NCBI RefSeq assembly: GCF_000282135.1
Contig: NZ_AKJW01000067.1
Span: 1-64,000, forward strand
Source: Herbaspirillum sp. CF444
GTDB lineage: Bacteria > Pseudomonadota > Gammaproteobacteria > Burkholderiales > Burkholderiaceae_D
DNA: 64,000 nucleotides
Reading direction: 5' to 3'
Part shown: positions 28,452 to 37,250 of the stretch, one piece after another
How the letters are laid out: every line of letters starts with the position of its first letter
Numbering within the stretch: the first letter of the stretch is position 1
The notes under the pieces: generated by a model
The model's database searches: none
The model's input: the letters and a program-made list of their open reading frames with translations, nothing else
Told to the model about the DNA's origin: nothing
Translations under genes and position numbers: made by a program

Positions 28452-29063
28452 ATGAGCGATCAAAGAACCCCCATCGATTTTTATTTCGACTTCAGCTCGC
28501 CCTACGGCTATTTCGGCTCGCTGCATATCGAAAAACTGGCGGCGCAATACGGCCGCACGGTCAACTGGCATGCAATTCTGCTCGGGCCGGTGTTCAAGGT
28601 GATGGGCATTGCGCCGATCGCCAACGTTCCCCTGAAAGGCGATTATTCGCACCACGACATGGAACGCAGCGCGCGCTTTCACAACATCCTGTTCAAGCGG
28701 CCAGACGTGTTGCCGATTTCTTCGCAGCACGCGGCGCGCGCGGTGTTGTGGACACAGAAGAACGATGCAGCCAAAGCCGTCAACCTCATCCACACGCTGT
28801 ACAGCGCCTACTTCACCGAAAACATCGACATCAGCAAACTCGAGACGGTGCTGCGCATCGCCGGCGACGTCGGCATTGATGCCGACAAACTGACGGCGGC
28901 GCTGAACGACGACGTCATCAAGGATGCCTTGAAAGCGGAGGTCGCGGCTTCCATCGAGCACGGCGTGTTCGGCTCGCCGTTCGTGATCGTCGACGGCGAA
29001 TCGTTCTGGGGCTTCGATCGCTTCGGCCAGCTCGAGGTTTTTTTGAAGAATGGAAAGATTTGA
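28452..29063 (+). CDS. 2-hydroxychromene-2-carboxylate isomerase-like (DsbA/kappa-GST fold)
   Basis: A 203-residue protein starting MSDQRTPIDFYFDFSSPYGYFGS, the typical N-terminus of the HCCA isomerase family when read in two parts. The C-terminus has GVFGSPFVIVDGESFWGFDR, also family-typical. The family uses glutathione and serves naphthalene catabolism in some bacteria, but most members beside fatty-acid or leucine genes have no known substrate. It lies 17 bp after the thiolase and shares one base with the next gene, so it is part of the operon. Confidence 0.88.
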   Translation: MSDQRTPIDFYFDFSSPYGYFGSLHIEKLAAQYGRTVNWHAILLGPVFKVMGIAPIANVPLKGDYSHHDMERSARFHNILFKRPDVLPISSQHAARAVLWTQKNDAAKAVNLIHTLYSAYFTENIDISKLETVLRIAGDVGIDADKLTAALNDDVIKDALKAEVAASIEHGVFGSPFVIVDGESFWGFDRFGQLEVFLKNGKI

Positions 29064-29491
29064 TGGCGGGTAAACCGGACAAACAGACCTGTCCCTGCGG
29101 CAAAGGCATCTATGACGTCTGCTGCGGGCGCTTCATCTCCGGCGCAACGGTTCCGGAGACGGCCGAGCAACTGATGCGTTCGCGCTATACGGCGTTCTCA
29201 TTGCGTGAAGAAGCGTATCTGCGTTCGACCTGGCATCCCGACACGCTGCCGGACGAACCGATCACGGCGGAGAGCGACGTGAAGTGGATAGGCCTTGACG
29301 TGATCAAGCACAAGCACTTGAAAGATAACGACAGGGACACCGACGAAGCAACGGTGGAATTCGTCGCCCGCTTCAAGGTCGGCGGCCGCGCGCATCGTCT
29401 GCACGAGGTGAGCAGCTTCGTGCGCCAGCCGGATGCCGCAGGGGTGGCGCGCTGGTATTACGTCGACGGCGCGTTCCCCGACGACGAATAA
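29063..29491 (+). CDS. YchJ-family protein with SEC-C metal-binding motif
   Basis: A 142-residue protein. The ATG at 29063 overlaps the TGA of the preceding gene by one base (TGATG). The N-terminus carries a cysteine cluster, [15 protein letters not shown], a SEC-C-like zinc site, followed by an NTF2-like domain ([20 protein letters not shown]). The YchJ family has no firm function. Its place inside the liu operon is unusual. Confidence 0.88.
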   Translation: MAGKPDKQTCPCGKGIYDVCCGRFISGATVPETAEQLMRSRYTAFSLREEAYLRSTWHPDTLPDEPITAESDVKWIGLDVIKHKHLKDNDRDTDEATVEFVARFKVGGRAHRLHEVSSFVRQPDAAGVARWYYVDGAFPDDE

Positions 29492-29517
29492 AAAATACAT
29501 TGAGACAGAGGATCACC

Positions 29518-31140
29518 ATGCCGCAACTCGACAGCAAACTGAACACGCGCAGCGAAGACTTCCAGAGCAACACGGCGGCGATGCAAGCCATCGTCGACGA
29601 CCTGAAAGAGAAGATCGCCGTCATCGCGCAAGGCGGGGGCGAAACCGCGCGCAACAAGCATCTGGCGCGCGGCAAATTGTTGCCGCGCGACCGCGTGCAG
29701 ATGCTGCTCGATCCGGGCACGCCCTTCCTTGAATTCTCGCAACTGGCCGCCTACGGCATGTATCAGGAAAAGGAAGGCAAGGATGCGGCGCCGTCAGCCG
29801 GCATCATCACCGGCATCGGCCGCGTCGCCGGACAGGAATGCGTGATCGTCTGCAACGACGCCACCGTCAAGGGCGGCACCTATTATCCGATGACCGCCAA
29901 GAAGCATTTGCGCGCGCAAGAGATCGCCGAATTCAATCACCTGCCCTGCATCTACCTCGTCGACAGCGGCGGCGCCAATTTGCCGAATCAGGATGAAGTC
30001 TTTCCCGACCGCGATCACTTCGGCCGCATCTTCTTCAACCAGGCCAACCTGTCGGCCAAGGGCATTCCGCAGATCGCGGTGGTGATGGGCTCGTGCACCG
30101 CCGGCGGCGCGTACGTGCCGGCGATGAGCGACGAATCCATCATCGTCAAGGACCAGGGCACCATCTTCCTCGCCGGCCCGCCACTGGTGAAAGCCGCCAC
30201 CGGCGAAGTCGTCACGGCGGAGGAACTGGGCGGCGGCGATGTGCACACGCGTCTGTCCGGCGTGGTCGATCATCTCGCGCAAAACGACCTGCACGCGCTG
30301 TCGATTGCGCGCAGCATCGTCGGCAACCTCAATCGCAGCAAGCCGCAGCAACTCGCAATGCGCGAACCGGTAGAACCGAACTATCCGGCGCGCGAACTCT
30401 ACGGCATCATCCCGACCGATACGCGCAAACCTTTCGACGTGCGCGAAGTGATTGCGCGCGTGGTCGACGGCAGCGAGTTCGACGAATTCAAGGCGCGCTA
30501 CGGCGCCACGCTGGTGTGCGGCTTCGCGCATCTGTACGGCATGCCTGTCGGCATCATCGCCAACAACGGCATCCTGTTTTCCGAATCGGCGCTCAAGGGC
30601 GCGCACTTCATCGAACTGTGCTGCCAGCGCAAGATCCCGCTGATCTTTTTGCAGAACATCACCGGCTTCATGGTCGGCAAAAAATACGAAAACGAAGGCA
30701 TCGCGCGCAACGGCGCCAAGATGGTGACGGCGGTATCGACGGCGGCGGTGCCGAAGCTGACGATGATCATCGGCGGCAGTTTCGGCGCGGGCAACTACGG
30801 CATGTGCGGCCGCGCATTTTCACCGCGCTTCCTGTGGATGTGGCCGAATGCGCGCATCTCGGTGATGGGCGGCGAACAGGCGGCCAGCGTGCTGGCCACC
30901 GTCAAGCGCGACGGCATCGAATCCAAGGGCGGCAACTGGTCGGCGGAAGAAGAAGCCGCCTTCAAAACGCCGATCCGCGAACAATACGAACATCAGGGCC
31001 ATCCCTATTACGCCTCGGCGCGCCTGTGGGACGACGGCGTGATCGATCCTGCCGACACGCGCATGGTGCTCGGGCTGGGATTGAGCGCGGCGTTGAATGC
31101 GCCGATAGAAGAGACGAAGTTCGGTGTTTTCCGGATGTAA
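29518..31140 (+). CDS. liuB: 3-methylcrotonyl-CoA carboxylase, carboxyltransferase (beta) subunit
   Basis: Transfers carboxyl from biotin to 3-methylcrotonyl-CoA. The ATG at 29518 follows AGAGGATC; the product is 540 residues. Acyl-CoA carboxylase beta motifs include [21 protein letters not shown] and [21 protein letters not shown] (read in short pieces), with the oxyanion-forming [23 protein letters not shown] and CGRAF are typical of methylcrotonyl- rather than propionyl-CoA carboxylase. liuD follows after 44 bp with no gene between. Confidence 0.95.
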   Translation: MPQLDSKLNTRSEDFQSNTAAMQAIVDDLKEKIAVIAQGGGETARNKHLARGKLLPRDRVQMLLDPGTPFLEFSQLAAYGMYQEKEGKDAAPSAGIITGIGRVAGQECVIVCNDATVKGGTYYPMTAKKHLRAQEIAEFNHLPCIYLVDSGGANLPNQDEVFPDRDHFGRIFFNQANLSAKGIPQIAVVMGSCTAGGAYVPAMSDESIIVKDQGTIFLAGPPLVKAATGEVVTAEELGGGDVHTRLSGVVDHLAQNDLHALSIARSIVGNLNRSKPQQLAMREPVEPNYPARELYGIIPTDTRKPFDVREVIARVVDGSEFDEFKARYGATLVCGFAHLYGMPVGIIANNGILFSESALKGAHFIELCCQRKIPLIFLQNITGFMVGKKYENEGIARNGAKMVTAVSTAAVPKLTMIIGGSFGAGNYGMCGRAFSPRFLWMWPNARISVMGGEQAASVLATVKRDGIESKGGNWSAEEEAAFKTPIREQYEHQGHPYYASARLWDDGVIDPADTRMVLGLGLSAALNAPIEETKFGVFRM

Positions 31141-31184
31141 TCCGCCACGACAGAATAAACAGAATTGACGTCTGAGGAGACAAG

Positions 31185-33197
31185 ATGTTCAGCAAAATCC
31201 TGATCGCCAATCGCGGCGAAATCGCCTGCCGGGTGGCCGAGACCGCGCGCAAGCTCGGCATCAAGACCGTCGCCGTGTATTCGGAAGCGGACGCGCAGGC
31301 CAAGCATGTCGCTGCCTGCGACGAAGCCGTGCTGATCGGCCCGGCGCCGGCCAAGGAAAGCTATCTGCTGGGCGACAAGATCATCGCCGTGGCGCTGGCG
31401 ACCGGTGCGCAAGCGATCCATCCCGGCTACGGCTTCTTGTCCGAGAACGCCGGCTTCGCCGAAGCCTGTGCCAAGGCAGGGCTGGTCTTCATCGGGCCGC
31501 CGGCGTCGGCGATCCATGCGATGGGATCGAAGTCGGCGGCCAAGGCCTTGATGGAAAAAGCCAAGGTGCCGCTGGTCCCCGGCTATCACGGCGACAATCA
31601 GGATGCCGATTTCCTGCAAAAGGAAGCCGACCGCATCAGCTATCCGGTGCTGCTCAAGGCGAGCGCGGGCGGCGGCGGCAAGGGCATGCGCATCGTCGGG
31701 AAATCGGAAGACTTCAAGGCCGCGCTGGCGTCGTGCAAGCGCGAGGCGATCAACAGCTTCGGCGACGACAAGGTGCTGGTGGAACGCTACCTGACACGCC
31801 CGCGCCATATCGAGATCCAGGTGTTCGCCGACAGCCATGGCGAATGCGTCTATCTGTTCGAACGCGATTGCTCGGTGCAGCGTCGCCATCAGAAGGTGCT
31901 GGAAGAAGCCCCCGCTCCCGGCATGAGCGAAGAGCGCCGCCGCGCCATGGGCGAAGCGGCCGTGGCCGCAGCAAAGGCGGTCGGCTACGTCGGCGCAGGC
32001 ACTGTGGAATTCATTGCAAACCAGGACGGCTCGTTCTACTTCATGGAAATGAACACGCGCCTGCAGGTCGAGCATCCCGTGACTGAAATGATCACCGGCC
32101 TCGATCTGGTGGAGTGGCAACTGCGCGTGGCCTCCGGTGAGCACCTGCCGCTGCGCCAGGAGCAATTGCAACTCAACGGCCACGCCATCGAAGCGCGCAT
32201 TTATGCCGAGAATCCGGAGAAAGGCTTCCTGCCCTCGATCGGCACGTTGCGCTATCTGCATACGCCGCCTGCCGTGCACTTCCGTGTCGACAGCCACGTG
32301 CAGACACCGGCGGCGGTGCGCATCGATTCCGGCGTGCGCGAAGGCGATGCGATTTCACCGTTCTACGATCCGATGATCGCCAAGCTGATCGTCTGGGGCA
32401 AGGACCGCGCCGCCGCTCTGGCCAACATGGCGGCGGCGCTGGCGCAGTACCGCATCGTCGGACTCGCCACCAACATCGGTTTCCTGCAACGCTTGATTGC
32501 CGGGCAGGCGTTCTCCACGGCAGATCTTGATACCGGGTTGATCGAGCGCAATCACGATGCGCTGTTCCCTGCGCTGCAGCCTGCATCGACCGCCACGCTG
32601 GCAATGGCGGCTTCCTTGCTGCTGTCGCAAGAAGCGGAACGTGTCGGCGACAGCAGCAATCCATGGGCGCAAACCAGCGGCTGGCGCATGAACGGCAGCT
32701 TGCTGCGCGCATTGCAGTTCGCCGACGAGGCCGGTTCCTATCAGATTCATGTGGAATATCGCAGCAACCGGCAATGGATTCTGCATCGCGATGGCGTGCA
32801 GCACGCGCTGCGCTTTGACAAGCAGGGGGATGCAGACCTTCGCATCACGCTGGACGACTCCACGCTCGCGGGCAATGTCGTGCGCGACGCCGACATCTTC
32901 CACGTCTTCCATCAAGGCCGCCATGCCGTGCTGACCTGGGACGATCCGCTGGCGCACGCCGGCCACAGTGAAAGCGAAGGCGGCCGTCTGACGGCGCCGA
33001 TGCCGGGCAAGATCGTCGCCGTGCTGGTCGAAAAGGGCCACAGCGTCGTCAAGGGCGCGCCGCTGCTGATCATGGAAGCGATGAAGATGGAGCATACGAT
33101 TGCGGCGCCGGCCGATGGCGTCATCGACGAGCTGCTGTATCTGGTCGGCGACCAGGTGACGGAAGGCGCGCAGTTGCTGGCGTTCACGCCGGGCTGA
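31185..33197 (+). CDS. liuD: 3-methylcrotonyl-CoA carboxylase, biotin (alpha) subunit
   Basis: A 670-residue protein combining biotin carboxylase (residues 1 to about 450; KILIANRGEIACRV, ATP-grasp GGGGKGMRIV, EMNTRLQVEHPVTE) with a C-terminal biotinyl domain. The biotinylated lysine is in EAMKMEH (about residue 634). It starts at an ATG preceded by GAGGAGA. With liuB it forms the holoenzyme. Confidence 0.95.
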   Translation: MFSKILIANRGEIACRVAETARKLGIKTVAVYSEADAQAKHVAACDEAVLIGPAPAKESYLLGDKIIAVALATGAQAIHPGYGFLSENAGFAEACAKAGLVFIGPPASAIHAMGSKSAAKALMEKAKVPLVPGYHGDNQDADFLQKEADRISYPVLLKASAGGGGKGMRIVGKSEDFKAALASCKREAINSFGDDKVLVERYLTRPRHIEIQVFADSHGECVYLFERDCSVQRRHQKVLEEAPAPGMSEERRRAMGEAAVAAAKAVGYVGAGTVEFIANQDGSFYFMEMNTRLQVEHPVTEMITGLDLVEWQLRVASGEHLPLRQEQLQLNGHAIEARIYAENPEKGFLPSIGTLRYLHTPPAVHFRVDSHVQTPAAVRIDSGVREGDAISPFYDPMIAKLIVWGKDRAAALANMAAALAQYRIVGLATNIGFLQRLIAGQAFSTADLDTGLIERNHDALFPALQPASTATLAMAASLLLSQEAERVGDSSNPWAQTSGWRMNGSLLRALQFADEAGSYQIHVEYRSNRQWILHRDGVQHALRFDKQGDADLRITLDDSTLAGNVVRDADIFHVFHQGRHAVLTWDDPLAHAGHSESEGGRLTAPMPGKIVAVLVEKGHSVVKGAPLLIMEAMKMEHTIAAPADGVIDELLYLVGDQVTEGAQLLAFTPG

Positions 33198-33207
33198 GCA
33201 CACGCTC

Positions 33208-34143
33208 ATGCGCGCCCATCCCTACGGCCTGCCGTCCAGCGTGTATGTGCTTGAGCGCGGCTGGCTGTCGTCCAACAACGTGTTGCTTCTCGGCGCGCAA
33301 GAGACCGCGCTGGTCGACACCGGCTATGTCACGCACGCCGAGCAAACCCTGGCGCTGGTCGGACATGTATTGCACGAACAAGGCCGCGCGCCGCGACTCG
33401 ACCGCATCGTCAACACGCATCTGCATTCCGATCACTGCGGCGGCAACGCCGCTTTGCAGGCGCGTTATCGCTGCCGCACCAGCATCCCGCATGCAGAGGC
33501 CGACAAGGTCGCGCGCTGGGACGAGGACGCGCTGAGCTACAAGGCAACCGGCCAGCAATGTCCGCGCTTTTCCTTCGACGACACCTTGCGGGACGGCGAC
33601 ACGCTGTTGCTCGGCGATCTGGAATGGAGCGCGCTCGCGGCGCCCGGTCACGATCCGCATTCGCTGATTCTGTACTGCGCACAGGAAGGCATCCTGATCT
33701 CTGCCGATGCCTTGTGGCAAAACGGCTTCGGCGTGATCTTTCCCGAACTGGACGGCGAGTCGGGCTTTGCCGAAGCGCGCGCGACGCTGGATCTGATCGC
33801 CAGGCTCGATGTGCGCGTGGTGATTCCCGGCCATGGCGCACCGTTCACGGAGGTGAAGCAGGCGCTGGCGACGGCTTATTCCCGCCTCGATTACCTGCGG
33901 GCCGATCCCTTGCGCAATGCGCAGAACAGCGTCAAGGTCATGCTCAAGTTCTTGCTGCTGGAAAGGCAGGCGATCCCCCTGCGCGAAGTCGCGGCGATGA
34001 TGGCCGATATTCCTTTGCTGGCGCGCTGCAATCGCCGCTACTTCCGGCTCAGCGACGAGGCGCTGGCCGAGTGGACGAGCGCGCAGCTGATCAAGGCAGG
34101 CGCGGCGCGCAGCGACGGCCTTGCACTGCTGAATGCGGGGTGA
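33208..34143 (+). CDS. Metallo-beta-lactamase-fold hydrolase downstream of liuD
   Basis: A 311-residue MBL-fold protein with NTHLHSDHCGG (HxHxDH), a mid-protein GHDPHSL and a later PGHGAPF. The C-terminal ~70 residues form a helical extension. It starts 10 bp after liuD, so it is certainly in the operon. It is clearly distinct from the MBL gene at 24029-25093 (different length and surrounding motifs). Both may be thioesterases or lactonases; the substrate is unknown. Confidence 0.87.
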   Translation: MRAHPYGLPSSVYVLERGWLSSNNVLLLGAQETALVDTGYVTHAEQTLALVGHVLHEQGRAPRLDRIVNTHLHSDHCGGNAALQARYRCRTSIPHAEADKVARWDEDALSYKATGQQCPRFSFDDTLRDGDTLLLGDLEWSALAAPGHDPHSLILYCAQEGILISADALWQNGFGVIFPELDGESGFAEARATLDLIARLDVRVVIPGHGAPFTEVKQALATAYSRLDYLRADPLRNAQNSVKVMLKFLLLERQAIPLREVAAMMADIPLLARCNRRYFRLSDEALAEWTSAQLIKAGAARSDGLALLNAG

Positions 34144-34205
34144 CGGCAATGTGCATGCATTGCAGGTAAAATCTCGTGCTTACTTCACTCATCCCGCCGA
34201 CGCCG

Positions 34206-35135
34206 ATGCGCATCCTGTTCCAGACCGCCGACACCGCCAGCCAGGACGCCTGGCTGCACGATTTACGTTCCGCCATGCCGCACGCAGAGATTCGCGTCTG
34301 GCAATCCGGCGACACCGCCCCGGCCGATTTCGCCATCGTATGGAAACCGCCCTTCGAGATGCTGCAAGGCCATCCCGAATTGAAGGCCGTCTTCAACCTC
34401 GGCGCAGGCGTCGACGCGATCCTGCAACTGAACGTGGTGCCGGAGAATCTGCCGCTGATTCGCATCGATGACGGCGGCATGGCGGAACAGATGGCGGAGT
34501 TCGCCACGCATGCCGTGCTGCGCTACTACCGCCGCCTCGACCAGTACGAGCGGCAGGCGCGCCAAGGGGAATGGACGCCGCTGGCGCCTTTTGAGCGCAG
34601 CGACTTCGGCGTCGGCGTGCTGGGTCTGGGCGTACTGGGACAACGCATCGCCGAGAGCCTGCAGCATTTCGGTTTTCAGGTCAGCGGCTGGAGCCGCAGC
34701 CCGAAGACGCTGCCCGGCGTGAAGGCCTACGCCGGCAGCGCACAACTCGATGAATTCCTGCGCGGCGCGCGCGTGCTGATCTGCATGCTGCCGCTGACGC
34801 CCGACACGGCCGGCATCCTCAACCGCGCGACCTTGTCGCAACTGCCGCGCGGCGCCTATCTCGTCAACCTGGCGCGCGGCGGCCATCTGGTCGAAGCCGA
34901 TCTGCCGCCTTTGCTGGAAAGCGGTCAGATCGCCGGCGCCACACTGGATGTGTTTCAGGAAGAACCGCTGCCGCCGCAACACGCGTTCTGGAAAGATCCC
35001 CGCATCGCCATCACGCCGCATATTTCCGCGCTGACCGTACGCAGCGAAGCCGCGCGCCAGATCGCCGAAAAAATCGGCGCCCTGGGCCGTGGCGAACGCG
35101 TGGTCGGACTGGTTGATCGCAACAGAGGATATTGA
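34206..35135 (+). CDS. Glyoxylate/hydroxypyruvate reductase A-like D-2-hydroxyacid dehydrogenase
   Basis: A 309-residue NAD(P)H enzyme. The nucleotide site is VGVLGLGVLGQRIAESL. Catalytic Arg, Glu and His are visible in VNLARGGHLVE, DVFQEEPLP and ITPHISA. The GhrA-type N-terminus (ILFQTADTASQD) and short length distinguish it from PGDH. A GTG at 34176 is an alternative start. It lies 62 bp after the MBL gene and 2 bp before the next gene. Confidence 0.85.
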   Translation: MRILFQTADTASQDAWLHDLRSAMPHAEIRVWQSGDTAPADFAIVWKPPFEMLQGHPELKAVFNLGAGVDAILQLNVVPENLPLIRIDDGGMAEQMAEFATHAVLRYYRRLDQYERQARQGEWTPLAPFERSDFGVGVLGLGVLGQRIAESLQHFGFQVSGWSRSPKTLPGVKAYAGSAQLDEFLRGARVLICMLPLTPDTAGILNRATLSQLPRGAYLVNLARGGHLVEADLPPLLESGQIAGATLDVFQEEPLPPQHAFWKDPRIAITPHISALTVRSEAARQIAEKIGALGRGERVVGLVDRNRGY

Positions 35136-35137
35136 AC

Positions 35138-35683
35138 ATGGAACAGAATCAAGGACACGATACGCTTCCAGATTCCGCGCAACGCGTGGCCAATCTGCTC
35201 GCACAGATGCAGCACGACAAGCCGGTCGTCATGCTGCCCAGCGCCGGGCGCACGTCGGCCGAAGCGGCCGCCGGTCTCGGCTGCAGCGTGGCGGAGATCG
35301 CCAAGTCGATCATCTTCCGCCGTCTGTCCGACGATGCGCCCGTATTGGTGATCGCCAGCGGCAGCAATCGCGTCGACGAAACCAAGGTCGCGGCGCAGGT
35401 CGGCGCGCTGGGCAAAGCCGACGCCAGGTTCGTGCGCGAGAAAACCGGTTATGTCATCGGCGGCGTCTGTCCGATCGGCCATGCGGTCAAACCGGTGATG
35501 CTGCTGGATCAGGATCTGTTCCGCTACGACAGCGTGTGGGCGGCAGCCGGTCATCCGCATGCCGTCTTCAATCTGACTGCACGGCAATTGCAGGCGATGA
35601 CCGGTGCGCCGGTGGCCGACGTCGCGCTGGCTCCCGTTGCACCCATTGCACCCGTTGCACCCAACGGACAACAAACGAACTGA
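35138..35683 (+). CDS. YbaK/ProX-type aminoacyl-tRNA deacylase-like protein
   Basis: A 181-residue YbaK-fold protein that probably hydrolyses mischarged aminoacyl-tRNA. Features include the early AEIAKSIIFR, VIASGSNRVDETK and GYVIGGVCPIGH with the conserved Gly-Gly-x-x-P and His. The extreme C-terminus carries three 9-bp repeats (cccgttgca-type, 35633-35659) encoding APVAPIAPVAP, a likely unstructured extension. RBS AGAGGA overlaps the end of the ghrA-like gene. Confidence 0.85.
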   Translation: MEQNQGHDTLPDSAQRVANLLAQMQHDKPVVMLPSAGRTSAEAAAGLGCSVAEIAKSIIFRRLSDDAPVLVIASGSNRVDETKVAAQVGALGKADARFVREKTGYVIGGVCPIGHAVKPVMLLDQDLFRYDSVWAAAGHPHAVFNLTARQLQAMTGAPVADVALAPVAPIAPVAPNGQQTN

Positions 35684-35721
35684 TATCATCAAGAACAGCC
35701 CCGAGGCGAAGGAGACACCCC

Positions 35722-36630
35722 ATGAGCTTGCCCAAGAAAGTCAAAATCGTCGAAGTCGGTCCGCGCGACGGCTTGCAAAACGAGAAGGAAACCATCTCCG
35801 CCGAAGTCAAGATCGAGCTGGTGAATCGATTGACCTCCGCCGGCTTCGTCAACGTCGAAGCCGCCTCTTTCGTCTCGCCGAAATGGGTGCCGCAGATGGC
35901 GACCTCGGGCGAAGTCATGCAAGGCATCACGCGCAAACCCGGCGTGATCTATTCGGCGCTGACGCCCAACATGAAGGGCTTCGAGGCGGCGCTGGCGGCC
36001 GGCGCGGACGAGGTGGTGATCTTCGGTGCGGCGTCGGAGGCTTTCTCGCAAAAGAACATCAACTGCTCCATCGCCGAATCGATCGAGCGTTTCCGCGAAG
36101 TCGCGCAAGCCGCCAAGGAACACAAGATCCGCCTGCGCGCGGCGGTCAGTTGCGCCTTCGGTTGTCCATACCAGGGCGAGGTGCCGCTGTCGTCGGTCTC
36201 GGATGTGGTCGGCCGCTTCCGCGACCTCGGCTGCGATGAAATCGACATTGCCGACACCATCGGCGTGGCCACGCCCAACAAGGTGGCGCCGGTGATGCAA
36301 GCGGCGATTCGCGAATTCAACATCGATGGCTTGTCCGGTCACTTCCACGACACTTACGGCCAGGCGCTGGCCAACATCTATGCCAGCCTGGAAGTCGGCA
36401 TCACGATTTACCATTCGTCGGTCGCCGGCCTCGGCGGCTGCCCTTACGCCAAGGGCGCCACCGGCAACGTCGCTTCGGAAGACGTGCTGTACATGATGCA
36501 GGGGCTTGGCATCGAGACCGGCGTCGACCTCGATGTCGTCGTCGATGCCGGTCAGTTCATTTCAGAGCACCTGGGGCGCAAAGCGGTCAGCCGCGCCGGC
36601 AATGCGATCGCGGCGAAGAGGAAAGGTTGA
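35722..36630 (+). CDS. liuE: Hydroxymethylglutaryl-CoA lyase
   Basis: Splits HMG-CoA into acetyl-CoA and acetoacetate, the last step of the liu pathway. The ATG at 35722 with AAGGAGA 8 bp upstream gives 302 residues. TIM-barrel motifs are present: VEVGPRDGLQNE (catalytic Arg-Asp), HFHDTYGQALAN (metal His pair) and the family signature GLGGCPYAKGATGN (active-site Cys). A much longer in-frame extension upstream runs through the YbaK gene in another frame and is not real. Confidence 0.95.
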   Translation: MSLPKKVKIVEVGPRDGLQNEKETISAEVKIELVNRLTSAGFVNVEAASFVSPKWVPQMATSGEVMQGITRKPGVIYSALTPNMKGFEAALAAGADEVVIFGAASEAFSQKNINCSIAESIERFREVAQAAKEHKIRLRAAVSCAFGCPYQGEVPLSSVSDVVGRFRDLGCDEIDIADTIGVATPNKVAPVMQAAIREFNIDGLSGHFHDTYGQALANIYASLEVGITIYHSSVAGLGGCPYAKGATGNVASEDVLYMMQGLGIETGVDLDVVVDAGQFISEHLGRKAVSRAGNAIAAKRKG

Positions 36631-36674
36631 GAGCGCAGCGCTTTTGCACGGAAAACGCGTCATAAAACTAAAGT

Positions 36675-36708
36675 GGCATGATCAGTGAATGATCATGCCG
36701 CTTTTTTT
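36675..36708 (+). terminator. Terminator of the liu operon
   Basis: A 10-bp perfect stem (GGCATGATCA at 36675-36684 with 36690-36699), a 5-base loop, then gctttttttt-type T7 run. Confidence 0.92.
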
Positions 36709-36877
36709 AGTGGTGGCGATGCACCGGTTTGTCCACATCTGCGAAACAGGCGCGCATTTTGGTGACGCACGGGCATCTCCGCACCGGCTGGCGGCGCGAC
36801 GCGGAACCGGCGTTAAAACAAGCCCTCAAGCACACCCTGCATTTGCCATACCGGCAACAGCAGCAACAGCGGCAACG

Positions 36878-37000
36878 TCAATGTATATGACGGCTGCGCG
36901 TACGCACGTGTTTCAGGCGTGCCTGCAAATAACGGCTGTGAAGTGCTGCTGCACCGATAAGTCCGCCGGCGATGGCCGCCACGATCAGAAAGGTATCCAT
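36878..37000 (-). CDS. Predicted 40-residue single-pass membrane microprotein
   Basis: The ATG at 37000 is preceded by GAGGGGGG, ending 4 bp upstream. The product begins MDTFLIVAAIAGGLIGAAAL, one helix of about 19 hydrophobic residues with GG and GA packing positions, followed by a strongly basic tail rich in Arg, His and Lys (ending TRSRHIH). The positive-inside rule puts the C-terminus in the cytoplasm. I do not recognise a family. A strong ribosome site and clean membrane design support translation; conservation is untested. Confidence 0.5.
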   Translation of the reverse strand: MDTFLIVAAIAGGLIGAAALHSRYLQARLKHVRTRSRHIH

Positions 37001-37212
37001 ATATCCCCCCTCGGAAAGATCACCTTGATTCAGCCAGGATTGGCATGCCTACGCTCATGCAAGTCACATGCCATGCGAGGAACATGGGACGTAGAAGTGT
37101 TTATCGGCTGATGTATAGAAAAAATAACACGTTTAAAAAATGAAAAGTTCAGCCAAAAGCAAAAATCATTTGATGCAACAACAAAAAAAGCACGATCGTA
37201 ATATTTTTATCC

Positions 37213-37218
37213 TATAAT
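37213..37218 (+). promoter_or_regulatory. Possible -10 element of the nitronate monooxygenase gene
   Basis: A TATAAT 33 bp upstream of the ATG, within an A+T-rich tract. No clear -35 is seen. Confidence 0.45.
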
Positions 37219-37250
37219 CTGCGAATTACCTACAACGATGAGACGCCGCC

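Larger units (their letters stand above)
36631..37250. other. 620-bp intergenic region after liuE
   Basis: Holds the liu operon terminator, a predicted 40-residue membrane microprotein on the minus strand (36878-37000), and an A+T-rich stretch (37100-37220) with a TATAAT that probably carries the promoter of the nitronate monooxygenase. No other gene is supported. Confidence 0.6.

Noticed and set aside
35089-36630. 513-residue frame ending in HMG-CoA lyase (possible fusion)
   Set aside because: The upstream part is an out-of-frame reading of the YbaK-like gene; a good ribosome site and the conserved start are at 35722.
36689-37111. 140-codon plus-strand frame after liuE
   Set aside because: It starts inside the liu terminator and reads as low-complexity; the minus-strand microprotein in the same gap has better signals.
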